NCBI RefSeq assembly: GCF_014530035.1
Contig: NZ_JACVMX010000002.1
Span: 186,001-250,000, forward strand
DNA length: 64,000 nt
Source of the DNA: Leucobacter sp. cx-328
Lineage (GTDB): Bacteria; Actinomycetota; Actinomycetes; Actinomycetales; Microbacteriaceae
Reading direction: 5' to 3'
The notes below the pieces were generated by a model. It saw only the letters and a program-made list of their open reading frames with translations. It was not told the DNA's origin and made no database searches. Position 1 is the stretch's first letter. Each line of letters opens with the position of its first letter. A program made the translations under genes and the position numbers. Of this stretch, positions 27,701 through 34,640 are shown piece by piece.

Positions 27701-29243
27701 GATGACGCTGACGAAGAAGCTCACTCAGAATGAAATTGCCAACTGGCATCTGAACTCTGATGGCTACACTGTCGACCTCGCATGTACTACCCCGGATGGG
27801 ACGAAGATGGATCCGATCGCTGTTCAACTGCCTGCAGTGACATCGATCGACGGCGAAGTCTCCACTGTCGTGACAGGACTCCCCGTAGACGGAACGTGTG
27901 CGGTGGTTGACGAGACATACGTCCCGACAGCAGACACCGCTGCTGGTCAGTACGGTAAGAAATCTGTCGGCGCGTCTGGCTTCAACTTCTCGACTGATCC
28001 GGAGGATCCGATCACCCTGCTGCCCTACGAGGCGGACGGCAAGATTGAAGACGTGCCTGCTGAGAACAAGATTGCGGTTGAGAACACCTACGTCGAGTCC
28101 TCGCTCACGGTGGGAGTCAAGATTGCTGGAAATGCGACTGACGTCATCCGCCCGGATGACAAGTTCCTCGTCGACGTAACCTGTGACTTCGGTACCGTCA
28201 CGAAGACCTTCGATACGTTGGAGCTCAAGGCTGGCGACACAGCAAAGATTCCGGGAATCGCGGTCGGTGCAAACTGTGCCGTAACGGAAACTGATGCTCG
28301 TGGCGCGAACCCAGTCACTGGCCAGTACGAGGACGGCACGCCTGTCGAGCTCGACTCGAAGCGCACGGTCTCCGTCGCAACGATTGAGCCGGGCGACCAC
28401 AAGGTCGAGTTCGTGAACTACTTCAACGCCGGCGGCGACCTCGTCGTCACGAAGAAGATCGAACTGCCGAAGTCTGGTACCGCGTTTGGTGATGTGGAAC
28501 TTGCCACGAGCTGCACGTTGGCTGGTCACGAGCTCAACATCGGCGACAAGGCAACGCAGAACCTCACCTTCGGTGCTGGTGAGACGGAGAAGTCCTTCAC
28601 CGTCTCGGGCGTTCCAGCAGGAGCAGAGTGCACCGTGAGCGAGACAGCGGCAGGCGGCGCGAACGTGCCGGCGCCGGATCGCACGGTCACGATCCTCTCG
28701 GACAAGACCGTCTACGTTGAGATGACCAACATCTTCACGCCGGCGACGCTCTCGCTCACCAAGGAACTCGCAGGTGCGGGTGCCAAGGAAAGTCGAGTGC
28801 CGAGCAAGTTCGATGTCCAGGCAACCTGTACTCGCGACCTCACCATCGGTGGCAAGGACGTAACTGTCACTGACCACGACGCGAAGATTGCGCTCACCCC
28901 AGGTGCGCCGATCAACGTGGCGAAGCTGCCCGCAGGTTCGCAGTGTGAGATCACCGAGCCCTACAGGTACCAGGCTGAATCGACGAAGTTTGAATCACTC
29001 ACCGCGGGTGTGGAAAACCTCTCCAAGGATGACACCAACAGCGCAGTCGTTATGCTCGCCGAGGCAAACGCCAACGGTGACGCAGTGACGACCGCTGTAC
29101 GGGTCACGAACAGCTACAAGAAGACCGAGGGGCTGGTGATCACCGGTGGTGCAGTTGCACCGTTCGGCGCCGCAGCTCTCCTGCTCCTCGCAGGTCTCGG
29201 TATCGTGCTCTTCCGCAAGCGTCGCACCGGCGAAGCAAGCTAA
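21759..29243 (+). CDS. giant LPxTG-like surface protein with DUF5979 repeats
   Basis: At 2,494 residues this is by far the largest gene here. It has an N-terminal signal peptide (basic MGKTKVRNFRAR, hydrophobic core, cleavage near AYAADD) and a very long region of beta-rich modules. A DUF11-like repeat lies at about residues 1575-1690 (EKVDFHIRVTNDS). Four tandem C-terminal modules of the DUF5979 type start near 1980, 2113, 2224 and 2328, each with a V/L-TKK-like first strand, a Cys pair and a C-V-E/T-E ending. LVITGG at about residue 2457, a membrane helix and RKRRTG form the sorting signal; it departs from LAxTG at position 2. I chose ATG 21759 because it begins a proper signal peptide. Adhesin or surface-stalk role is inferred. 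Confidence 0.88.
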   Translation: MGKTKVRNFRARIAGLLTVLLTIGLGAGSIVPAYAADDEFFGYSITALDTSSGQSLSQVETGKQFHYVISTNCIENAGCGAVEMKFAVPAEGKFLQDAFTVPVGAVQKSFTPGAGGKGGELVIAWPNLTERPAVYIPVMFDASLDASLNGSKQLAEVQVQREGEEVTQKSISLDLNVWSKPGINAGATLIWQNTASGEKINSVTEVAGNAATLVMSAIAEANSESKFTFQYPSATSGSKAAVTVAEAFDLKKLKLSSNPSGATVTYKLQGGSTTERTLAAGVLESDAPADVVGYTVVVGNFPSLSTSSAAERTASISADYVLRSETRTTGARIVEEGKANVSLAETADVINSVDHFNPASGGTAKIERAATISVNALQPEVAVGATWVTHDGDNNTSVYGSGETSTATVLVANTGEQQLLDLTVKIPMAGAGYFDYTDLTALPRVTFPAGSTKATIQYQYGDGTTGAAHPFTKGGAVPGPGEDTNASSGNPRGLGEVKGIVVVFAPATVSIPGNCVGIDETSCAGKIELDGKLREVNRSTGKPIEPPAEGETRIKFGADIAAQATTKVVRNLKTPDNVDVVLVNPKFKVELGKRLGDGADDVVYPLTGQTKSGDLYDRDAGPGNQNYRPHQMKFVVKTEPGLSNPERVGAQEFVIMDPVKAPTVATLKDTPFNLMEFTKIDAAEMVCTTPDGSGGQAPYNSSTTQTVWLAEFDSPTSRIVTAINEVPLADIDSPGELERVVGLKIVVSPAAGDKRFPVDVKCVSGDDTSVKFRQYALEQKKNTSPTGEVTYEQIPISPDTVGNPSTPGLFSPANTAEVTTGTNAPQTTGTDSLFLVDISLAVMYKHFARDAKRYGVQEQDTQTSFVLSSIPQGEDVVSVRMTDGSVSKSGLDVFDVTAIHTVHVGPDQEMKVSLFAADGSQLAPVGTVESSIELDGEELDPADIENSQSAKYREFWDKVREPEWSVPLDDTVLGQIAKIQVDVTRGTADAFMQKNGAASITADMQLRDTFRSLPAETVVGSMVGVDYYNTGVTESFPKQGATQTKTSEVKFRVYAGTDVYGFSEAGWFDAKGSQTPLVAKNFTPSKIVLDVSNRTAVGTDAPPKDQWKTPGHIPIGVDQVSVSVNGDAASGKNPFAVVDFNGVSQMWWPVKDGATVLSQMQEDRVNAKILYSYADGTSETIVAPYVKDEVDQLNPPKNRWPDVVGITVTWSEAGKYVGIEREGENRNRARLAFNTVLRDNVRGDLNTVTGACTNGYTYNFVDAADASIADTLTGCKPIDNPAPLEPNVAVDNHAVVETPGLGKAELDARSNLLALVGQDESMNVTLKASTPQRLYRDLPKQQVAVTYTGVNTSNTPVSSMWLTTDCRLLAESGDCQSENPNRDLWPRNTPAGYGVVPGLSWDAFNVLSASVSLPVGAVKATVWALDESGEWTEGIEILSGTPAINGSIPIVLPTSGPGPNKWDEIIAFRVQFDGDEATRKRIAVTAGDTGGKLNMLAELRQTLRSDPDTRAPADEITDDGVTWLLGSDAAGTLHIGDKPTATEKPFADAASNLLVYAGNPVGSTKKFTSLPSTGSESSSKKVEPGEKVDFHIRVTNDSKATSNMYDLAVADQFPEELVYIEGVPEYRPQIISVPDRAAGEPPFETPTFTVQAGNKPGLQQARATWTHGEYLKPGESILLKVPLMVKDGFKPNDIATNQAWIEGNGVTGAGNQGRCFVGAKPEPELLCSSNATVTGVRIDKTRVESYIDASAAGAINDQGEACVVSPAPGSGAVACDNTWLTYPWQVNTTVGNTDTYRVKLVNSGNIPLAEMRFVNGLPFIGDQGVLNPKQRNSDWAPSFIPGSIKLIGAETLNSDEESRNDASFKADSLRYTGSNKPCTFGADGLAGQATLDCAQGTWVTDPSDVSGAMKAFGAILEFPAGKPIAGGEYVIVEYQVRVPETSQNNKVAFSTASVTGRQDARGDWISPNESYPSALRTIDTAMTLTKKLTQNEIANWHLNSDGYTVDLACTTPDGTKMDPIAVQLPAVTSIDGEVSTVVTGLPVDGTCAVVDETYVPTADTAAGQYGKKSVGASGFNFSTDPEDPITLLPYEADGKIEDVPAENKIAVENTYVESSLTVGVKIAGNATDVIRPDDKFLVDVTCDFGTVTKTFDTLELKAGDTAKIPGIAVGANCAVTETDARGANPVTGQYEDGTPVELDSKRTVSVATIEPGDHKVEFVNYFNAGGDLVVTKKIELPKSGTAFGDVELATSCTLAGHELNIGDKATQNLTFGAGETEKSFTVSGVPAGAECTVSETAAGGANVPAPDRTVTILSDKTVYVEMTNIFTPATLSLTKELAGAGAKESRVPSKFDVQATCTRDLTIGGKDVTVTDHDAKIALTPGAPINVAKLPAGSQCEITEPYRYQAESTKFESLTAGVENLSKDDTNSAVVMLAEANANGDAVTTAVRVTNSYKKTEGLVITGGAVAPFGAAALLLLAGLGIVLFRKRRTGEAS

Positions 29244-29280
29244 GGGCAGGGTGTAGCGCCTCGCGCTGACGCCCACCATG

Positions 29281-29337
29281 CACCACGGCCCAGGCGGCTC
29301 CTCCCAACGAGGAAGCCCCTGGGCCGTGGTGTTTTTG
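29281..29337 (+). terminator. rho-independent terminator of the giant surface-protein gene
   Basis: Arms 29281-29294 and 29318-29331 give a 14-bp perfect stem, followed by TTTTT (29332-29336). Confidence 0.92.
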
Positions 29338-29411
29338 TAGCTTCGCTGATCCGCGCCAACCAAATAGCTGAGAATGGCTAGCAGAAGGTGCCGGAACACA
29401 GCAAACTTTCG

Positions 29412-29417
29412 TAAGCT
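29412..29417 (+). promoter_or_regulatory. -10 box TAAGCT for leaderless gene at 29425
   Basis: TAAGCT lies at -13 to -8 from the ATG, with no ribosome site. Confidence 0.5.
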
Positions 29418-29424
29418 GGCGAGT

Positions 29425-29799
29425 ATGACAGAGAGTACGGACGCCGGGGCGCACGACAAGCACCCGATCCTGCGACGCCTCACGGCGCTGCGCGGCAAGA
29501 TCCACGCTCGTCCGGTCCTCGGCTTCTTCTACCGCGTGCTGATCGCGCTCGTGGGCGGCGTGCTGATTCTCGCCGGTCTCATCATGCTCATTACGCCCGG
29601 TCCGGGGTGGGTGACGATCTTCCTGGGCCTCGCAGTGCTCGGCTCAGAGTTCTCGTGGTCGCGTCGGTTGCTCGCCTGGCTGCGTCAAAAGGTGACGCGT
29701 GCGTGGGAGCGCGGCAAGATTCTCAAGCGTGCTCGCAGCGCGAAGAGAGCAGAACGCCGCGCGCAGCGAATGCTTGCGCGCGGCCGTACTGCGTTCTAG
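29425..29799 (+). CDS. PGPGW-type small membrane protein (TIGR02611-like)
   Basis: The 124-residue protein has two closely spaced hydrophobic segments around LITPGPGWVTIFLGLAVLG, the PGPGW signature of an actinobacterial transmembrane family of unknown function. A strongly basic C-terminus (KRARSAKRAERRAQR) follows. ATG 29425 is preferred over an upstream start because the TAAGCT -10 and the start of family similarity agree. It is convergent with the winged-helix regulator. Confidence 0.82.
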   Translation: MTESTDAGAHDKHPILRRLTALRGKIHARPVLGFFYRVLIALVGGVLILAGLIMLITPGPGWVTIFLGLAVLGSEFSWSRRLLAWLRQKVTRAWERGKILKRARSAKRAERRAQRMLARGRTAF

Positions 29800-29835
29800 T
29801 AGGGGGCGGATCATCGCCCCGGGTGCAGGCTTCGT

Positions 29836-30537
29836 TTAGAAGCGGTCGGGGCTGGGGCCCGCTGCGTGGAGGATCGAGACGTCTGCGTGACGGTCGAAGC
29901 GGTAGCCAATGCCACGCACGGTACGGACGATGTCCTGGTATTGTGCGAGCTTCACGCGGAGGCGGCGAACGTGCACGTCGATCGTGCGCTCGCTCGGGAT
30001 CTCCTCAGCGGGCGCATCTGCCCAGAGGCCTTCAATGATTTCGTCGCGGCTGACAGTGCGGCCCTCGCGCAGTACGAGGAACTGCAGGAGCTCGAACTCG
30101 CGGAAGGTGAGGGTTGCGGGGGTGTTGTCGAGCAGCACGCGGCCACGCGAGAAGTCGAGGATGACGCCACTCTTGGCGCGGTCCTGCTCAGCTGCCGCGG
30201 CCTGCTGGCGGCGAGCCTTTGCCGAGGGATCGCCGAGTGCAAAGCGGACGACGTCAACGTCGCGGCCGCCGGTGCCTTCGGGAGCCAGTGCCACTGCTGC
30301 GTAGGTGTCTGCAGCAGGAGCGAGACGGTTCACGAGGTGCTTGATCTGGTTCACGATGTCGCTAATCTGCGGATCGTTCGAGTTCAGCTTGTCTTCCGAA
30401 AGACCGACGTAGAGCGCGAAGCCGCGGACCTCGGTGCCCTCGGGGAGCGAGCGAGTCGGCTGCGGTGCGATGTTCGCTGCGAGGTCGGGACGTGCGGTGC
30501 GGAGGTCGGCGGGAGCTGCGTTGCTGATGGTAGCCAT
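29836..30537 (-). CDS. winged-helix (OmpR-type) transcriptional regulator
   Basis: The 233-residue protein has a C-terminal Trans_reg_C domain (about residues 130-215: LTFREFELLQFLVLREGRTV, then ERTIDVHVRRLRVKL and VRGIGYRF). The N-terminal half is not a recognisable receiver: no phospho-accepting Asp pattern is evident. It is an orphan DNA-binding protein with an unknown input domain. AAGGA on the minus strand supports the start. A 348-bp gap upstream separates it from upp. Confidence 0.85.
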   Translation of the reverse strand: MATISNAAPADLRTARPDLAANIAPQPTRSLPEGTEVRGFALYVGLSEDKLNSNDPQISDIVNQIKHLVNRLAPAADTYAAVALAPEGTGGRDVDVVRFALGDPSAKARRQQAAAAEQDRAKSGVILDFSRGRVLLDNTPATLTFREFELLQFLVLREGRTVSRDEIIEGLWADAPAEEIPSERTIDVHVRRLRVKLAQYQDIVRTVRGIGYRFDRHADVSILHAAGPSPDRF

Positions 30538-30885
30538 GATGATGGGTCCTTAAGGGGATGCCTGAAAGGCAAGAGATGTCGAGAATGAAGAGAGCGACCC
30601 CGGAATGTACATCGGGTTCGCAGAGAGCACGCTAAAAGTTAAAGAAAGTCTTAGCTGCACATTCGACAACGCATGACGCCAGCCATCATCATGCCGCGCC
30701 GCCCGAGGATTACCTCGCAAGCGGATACGGAACTGGTGATGTCATGCATAAGCGAAAGTATATGCAGACTTCACCCGCTGACACAAGTAGTAACCTTCTT
30801 GATTTTCCCAAGTTGGTACATAGACAACGGCGGCCTGGTACAAAAAGATGTACCAAGCCGCCGTTGTTCAGTGAAACGCTTGTGC
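30538..30885. other. intergenic region between regulator and upp
   Basis: It holds the 5' leader of the winged-helix gene (AAGGA at 30549-30553) and a hairpin just beyond upp. I see no gene. The stretch 30700-30820 is AT-richer and may carry the regulator's promoter. Confidence 0.5.
30824..30867 (-). terminator. hairpin downstream of upp
   Basis: ACAACGGCGGC (30824-30834) pairs with GCCGCCGTTGT (30857-30867), and TGGTACA pairs with TGTACCA inside it. It lies 19 bases past the upp stop. The loop is T-rich on the minus strand, but there is no long T tail. Confidence 0.75.
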
Positions 30886-31518
30886 TTATGCGGTGCCGTA
30901 CAAGCGGTCACCTGCGTCGCCAAGGCCCGGAACGATGAATGCGTTCTCGTCGAGGCCCTCGTCGAGCGAAGCAAGCACGAGGGTGACGTTGCGGTCGCCA
31001 GCGACCTCCTTGATCTTCTCAACGCCCTCGGGGGTGCCGAGTACGCAGATCGCGGTGACGTCGTCTGCGCCGCGTTCGAAGAGGAATTCAATTGCCGCAG
31101 CCAGTGAACCACCGGTCGCAAGCATGGGATCGAGTACGAAGCACTGGCGGCCCTCAAGCGAATCAGGGAGGCGCTCAGCGTAGGTCACAGGCTCAAGCGT
31201 CTCTTCGTCGCGAGCCATGCCGAGGAAGCCGACCTCTGCGGTCGGAACCAGCTTGACCATGCCCTCGAGCATGCCAAGGCCGGCGCGCAAGATCGGCACG
31301 ATGAGGGGGAGCGGCTCGCTCAGGCGAACACCGGTGGTCTTCGCGACGGGAGTCTGAATCTCCATGGGGTCGACACGAACCTCACGGGTCGCTTCGTAAG
31401 CGAGGAGCGTCATGAGCTCTTCGATGAGCAGACGGAAGGTCGGCTGAGGCGTTTGCTCCTGTCGCAGAACAGTAAGTTTGTGCGAGACGAGCGGGTGATC
31501 TGCAACGATAATGCGCAT
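30886..31518 (-). CDS. upp: uracil phosphoribosyltransferase
   Basis: Salvages uracil to UMP with PRPP. The 210-residue length is standard. The PRPP loop [15 protein letters not shown] is near residue 130, [12 protein letters not shown] near 80, and the C-terminal [13 protein letters not shown] uracil-binding end is intact. ATG 31518 is set by TAGAAT at exactly -12 to -7 on the minus strand, giving a leaderless transcript. This -10 overlaps that of the divergent tadA. Confidence 0.96.
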   Translation of the reverse strand: MRIIVADHPLVSHKLTVLRQEQTPQPTFRLLIEELMTLLAYEATREVRVDPMEIQTPVAKTTGVRLSEPLPLIVPILRAGLGMLEGMVKLVPTAEVGFLGMARDEETLEPVTYAERLPDSLEGRQCFVLDPMLATGGSLAAAIEFLFERGADDVTAICVLGTPEGVEKIKEVAGDRNVTLVLASLDEGLDENAFIVPGLGDAGDRLYGTA

Positions 31519-31523
31519 ATGCC

Positions 31524-31530
31524 TATTCTA
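31524..31530. promoter_or_regulatory. bidirectional -10 element TATTCTA (upp/tadA)
   Basis: On the plus strand TATTCT (31524-31529) is at -12 to -7 from the tadA GTG (31536). On the minus strand TAGAAT (31530-31525) is at -12 to -7 from the upp ATG (31518). One 7-bp element can serve both leaderless genes; only 17 bp separate the two start codons. Confidence 0.65.
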
Positions 31531-31535
31531 AACGT

Positions 31536-32024
31536 GTGACCCCGACTCAGACCTCACAGATTCCTGCATCCGCAGCAGAGAACGCAGCAATGCAGCTTGC
31601 GCTCGACGCGGCACGCGCTGCCGACGCTGCGGGCGAGATCCCCATCGGGGCCGTCGTGCTCGGACCAGACGGTGCGGTGCGTGGCACGGGCCGCAATGAC
31701 CGTGAGGCCAGCCTTGATCCGACTGGGCACGCAGAGGTGTTGGCGATCCGCGCCGCTGCGCAGCAGCTCGGTGATCGCATGCTTGGCGACTGCACGCTCG
31801 TTGTGACGCTTGAACCGTGCGTCATGTGCGCGGGCGTGATTCTGGCGGCGCGGATCCCACGAGTCGTCTTCGGAGCGTGGGACGAAAAGGCGGGCGCTGT
31901 CGGCAGCGTGTACGACCTGCTGCGGGATGGGCGCTTGCCGCATCCGGTGCCGGAAGTCGTCGCGGGGGTGCGCGCAGACGAGTGCGCCGCGCTGCTCGAA
32001 GCATTCTTCGCCGCGCGGCGGTAG
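31536..32024 (+). CDS. tadA: tRNA-specific adenosine deaminase
   Basis: Deaminates A34 of tRNA-Arg(ACG) to inosine. The 162-residue protein has GHAEVLAI (zinc His and catalytic Glu, about residue 65) and EPCVMCAGVI (two zinc Cys), the order typical of TadA. The GTG start at 31536 is set by the TATTCT box at leaderless spacing. A related cytosine or guanine deaminase is possible, but the RIPRVVFGAWDEKAGAVGS segment fits TadA. Confidence 0.92.
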   Translation: MTPTQTSQIPASAAENAAMQLALDAARAADAAGEIPIGAVVLGPDGAVRGTGRNDREASLDPTGHAEVLAIRAAAQQLGDRMLGDCTLVVTLEPCVMCAGVILAARIPRVVFGAWDEKAGAVGSVYDLLRDGRLPHPVPEVVAGVRADECAALLEAFFAARR

Positions 32025-32054
32025 CCGTCGGCGACGAGAGGCGAGTTTGGCCTC

Positions 32055-32264
32055 TCAGTTGGATTTCTTGAGCGCGAGCAGAACGCGAATGCAAGTGACC
32101 ATCGCAAGGGCGCCGTTTGCGCCCGCCAGCCACAACGTGGTTGGCGGGACAGGCGAAATCAAAGCTTGCGTCACGCAGGTTCCGCACATGTAAGAGGAAA
32201 CAATTGCCAGCACAAGCCAAGAAATCGCTTCAGTAGCGGTTGTTTTATCTGATTGACGGTTCAT
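32055..32264 (-). CDS. small two-helix membrane protein
   Basis: A 69-residue protein with two hydrophobic segments (about residues 13-33 and 41-63), two Cys in the first loop (MCGTC) and a basic C-terminus (KKSN). The ATG is preceded by AGGAAGTG on the minus strand, a good ribosome site. Function unknown. It is convergent with tadA. Confidence 0.65.
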   Translation of the reverse strand: MNRQSDKTTATEAISWLVLAIVSSYMCGTCVTQALISPVPPTTLWLAGANGALAMVTCIRVLLALKKSN

Positions 32265-32366
32265 CGTTCACTTCCTAAAGGTATGAACCTGCTGAGCCGA
32301 TTTCGAGAGCTGTGCTTAAGGTTCCTCCACGGTTTGTTTGACACCTTTTACCGCCCGGAATTGATA

Positions 32367-32408
32367 GAAAAAGAAAGACCGGCCCTGACCTCTGAGAGGC
32401 GGGCCGGT
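32367..32408 (-). terminator. terminator of cation-efflux gene
   Basis: ACCGGCCC (32378-32385) pairs with GGGCCGGT (32401-32408), with an inner CCTC/GAGG stem. On the minus strand a T-rich run (complement of 32367-32377) follows the stem. Confidence 0.8.
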
Positions 32409-32505
32409 ACTGGTTGGATTCAGTTTATCGGGTGTAAATCCTGGATCGAAGGACGTGCGGCAAAGTGATTCGGACTGGTTTTCAGTTCACGTCACCGCGG
32501 CAAAA

Positions 32506-33468
32506 TTAGTCGCTCGAAAGCATCACGATCGAGCTTGTCGTTGGTGCAGTCGCGTTGGGGTCGATCCAGACGTCGGGCTCGATGTAGATCGAGGCGGCAG
32601 CGGGGACAGCTTCGCGGATCCGCCGCTCTGCAAGGTTCACAATGACCGAGATCTCGCGCGCCGTGATGTCGGGGGCAACGCTGATTTTTGCTGCCACGAG
32701 GAAACGGTCGGGGTCGACGTAGAGGGTCTTCATGTGAATGATGCGCTCGACATCCTTCGACGCAAGCATTGCCTCTTCGATCTTCTTGACGTCTTCTGCG
32801 CTGGCACCCTCGCCGACGAGGAGCCCCTTGATTTCAACACCGAGCACGACAGCGACCGCAACGAGTAGCACGCCAATGAAGATCGTTGAGATGCCGTCGT
32901 AGATGCCGTTGCCGGTGATGACGGTCAAGCCAACGCCGAGGAGCGCGATGATGAGGCCGATCAAGGCCGCGAAGTCCTCGAGGAGGACCACGGGAAGCTC
33001 GGGTGCCTTTGACTTGCGAATGAAGCTGACCCAGCTCTGCTTGCCCTTGAGCGGACGGCTCTCGCGCACTGCGGTGCGCATCGAGAAGGACTCAAGAATG
33101 ATCGCGATCACCAAGACAACGAGCGGCAGCCACCACATCTCGAGCGCGTGAGGCTCGCGGATCTTCGAGACACCCTCAACAATCGAGAAGACGCCACCGA
33201 TCGAGAACAGGATGATGGCGACAACAAAGGCGTAGACGTAACGCACACGGCCGTAGCCGAACGGGTGCTCGTCGTCGGCAGGCTTCGCAGCGCGCTTGCC
33301 GCCGATCAGCAGCAGAATCTGATTACCAGCGTCCGCGAGCGAGTGCACGCCCTCTGCGAGCATGGCCGAGGAGCCGGAGAACAGCCATGCGACAATCTTC
33401 GTTACCGCGATGCCGAAGTTTGCAAGAAACGCCGCAACGATTGCCTTGTTACCGCCAGATGCACTCAC
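32506..33468 (-). CDS. cation diffusion facilitator (CDF) family transporter
   Basis: The 320-residue protein has about six membrane helices. HSLADAGNQ and the paired E-D-x3 sites (LLEDFAALIG) carry the metal-binding His/Asp pattern of CDF exporters. A C-terminal cytosolic ferredoxin-like domain (about 225-310) follows. Probably zinc, iron or manganese/proton antiport; the metal is not assignable. I placed the start at GTG 33468 because GGAGG lies 8 bases upstream on the minus strand. The open frame runs 37 codons further but has unconserved-looking Ser/Arg-rich residues. Confidence 0.88.
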   Translation of the reverse strand: MSASGGNKAIVAAFLANFGIAVTKIVAWLFSGSSAMLAEGVHSLADAGNQILLLIGGKRAAKPADDEHPFGYGRVRYVYAFVVAIILFSIGGVFSIVEGVSKIREPHALEMWWLPLVVLVIAIILESFSMRTAVRESRPLKGKQSWVSFIRKSKAPELPVVLLEDFAALIGLIIALLGVGLTVITGNGIYDGISTIFIGVLLVAVAVVLGVEIKGLLVGEGASAEDVKKIEEAMLASKDVERIIHMKTLYVDPDRFLVAAKISVAPDITAREISVIVNLAERRIREAVPAAASIYIEPDVWIDPNATAPTTSSIVMLSSD

Positions 33469-33738
33469 CAGATTCCTCCTTGTGCCTGTGACACGTGTGC
33501 CGCTTAGTCTACGCGCGAGGGATGCCGATTCGGGAGTATGGCGCGAACTGGATCGCGCTGTGTAGCTTAGCGGTGGCACGCCTCTGGTCGTTCAAACCGA
33601 GGAACGAACCTCGTCAAATGGTGCTCTCGCGTTGACCGCACCAAATGGCGAAGAAATACTCTTCGAGGTGAGCGCATCAGGGGCCAACGCTGAGCGATCG
33701 TTATCCAGCCGTCGACCAAGGATCAGTCGTGAAGAGTC

Positions 33739-34023
33739 ATGAATACTAAGAAGTTTGTCTATGTGGTGCGCCTAGTAACGGGTCTCGCCGCCGTGTTCCT
33801 GGCTGAGGGGGTGGGCGCAAACCTGATGAACTTCTTCTCCGTCACAGAGACGACCGGGCGCAATCCGTTGTCGCCATCCGCCGCGGACGCTTGGATGTAT
33901 GGCGCATTGTTCGTCCTGCTTTTGGGGCTCTTCACGTTGTTCGTCTGGTGGGTAATCTCGAAACCGTCGCAGCGAAAAGCAGTCGGCTCGGGTGTTCTGA
34001 GCGACACAGATCGTGATTCCTAA
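33739..34023 (+). CDS. small two-helix membrane protein
   Basis: A 94-residue protein with hydrophobic segments at about residues 8-30 and 53-73 and a polar loop between. No motif I recognise. The upstream region has no strong ribosome site. The 270-bp gap before it (33469-33738) shows only a weak CGAGG/CCTCG hairpin. It precedes the lipoprotein gene by about 80 bases. Confidence 0.55.
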   Translation: MNTKKFVYVVRLVTGLAAVFLAEGVGANLMNFFSVTETTGRNPLSPSAADAWMYGALFVLLLGLFTLFVWWVISKPSQRKAVGSGVLSDTDRDS

Positions 34024-34154
34024 TTGGACCGATTTCAGGCGGGACGGCGTAGCCTGTGGTGCAAGCGCTGTCGATGAAGCGCCGCTGCCGGCTGGAGGGA
34101 ACCCCGATGAAGTGAAACACAACGCCCGCGATTCTGCTCGCCTGTGCGGCCGCC

Positions 34155-34595
34155 GTGATCGCGCTCAGCGGTTGTGGTTCGGCCCCGACAGCTGAACCCG
34201 CGCAAGAAGTCGGCGGATCAGTTACGGACGATGCTCAGCAGGCTGAAGAAGCATCAGGGGCAGACGTGACAGACGGAAGAGTCGCAATTACTCCGGCGTT
34301 TGAGTGCGCTCAGGTTGGCGTGCTGCAGAACTATGACTGGCGCCTCATGCAGGGGTTTTCTAATCCTGGCGGCACAGCGGAGGGCACCGCAGCGCAGCAG
34401 GAGATGTTGTACGACCTGTGGTCCACGACGCTATCAGGTGACACCTCGATTTTGCCATTCCTGCGCAAGGCGGAGAAAGCTGCACTTGAGCGAGACATCG
34501 ACAAACTTGAGGTAGCGATTGGGCTGGTGCAAGACACCTGCACGTCAGCTGGATTCTCGACGCAGATTCGCGCTTTGGCTGGCGAGGGCGGATAG
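34155..34595 (+). CDS. putative lipoprotein, signal peptide interrupted by a stop
   Basis: From GTG 34155 the protein is 146 residues and starts inside a lipoprotein signal peptide (VIALSGCGSA, lipobox Cys at residue 7). The n-region lies upstream in frame (34116-34154, reading through AILLACAAA). The only well-placed start is ATG 34107, which has GGAGGG 8 bases before it, but codon 3 there is TGA (34113-34115). Expression as a secreted lipoprotein would need readthrough, a non-standard start or reversion. The mature part is acidic with two Cys and has no recognised domain. A sequencing error is possible. Confidence 0.55.
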   Translation: MIALSGCGSAPTAEPAQEVGGSVTDDAQQAEEASGADVTDGRVAITPAFECAQVGVLQNYDWRLMQGFSNPGGTAEGTAAQQEMLYDLWSTTLSGDTSILPFLRKAEKAALERDIDKLEVAIGLVQDTCTSAGFSTQIRALAGEGG

Positions 34596-34617
34596 TAGCG
34601 GCATCTCTTGGAATGTC

Positions 34618-34634
34618 GTGGTCAGTCCTAGAGT
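34618..34634 (+). promoter_or_regulatory. -10 TAGAGT with 13-bp upstream motif (ycaQ)
   Basis: TAGAGT (34629-34634) is at -12 to -7 from the ATG. The preceding GTGGTCAGTCCTA (34618-34630) recurs in the same register before proC (35842-35854). Confidence 0.55.
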
Positions 34635-34640
34635 TGGGGC

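Noticed and set aside
27270-28877. 535-codon open frame on the minus strand
   Set aside because: It is antisense to the giant surface-protein gene and lacks any motif, a by-product of high GC.
32455-32868. 137-codon plus-strand frame
   Set aside because: It is antisense to the cation-efflux gene's 3' half.
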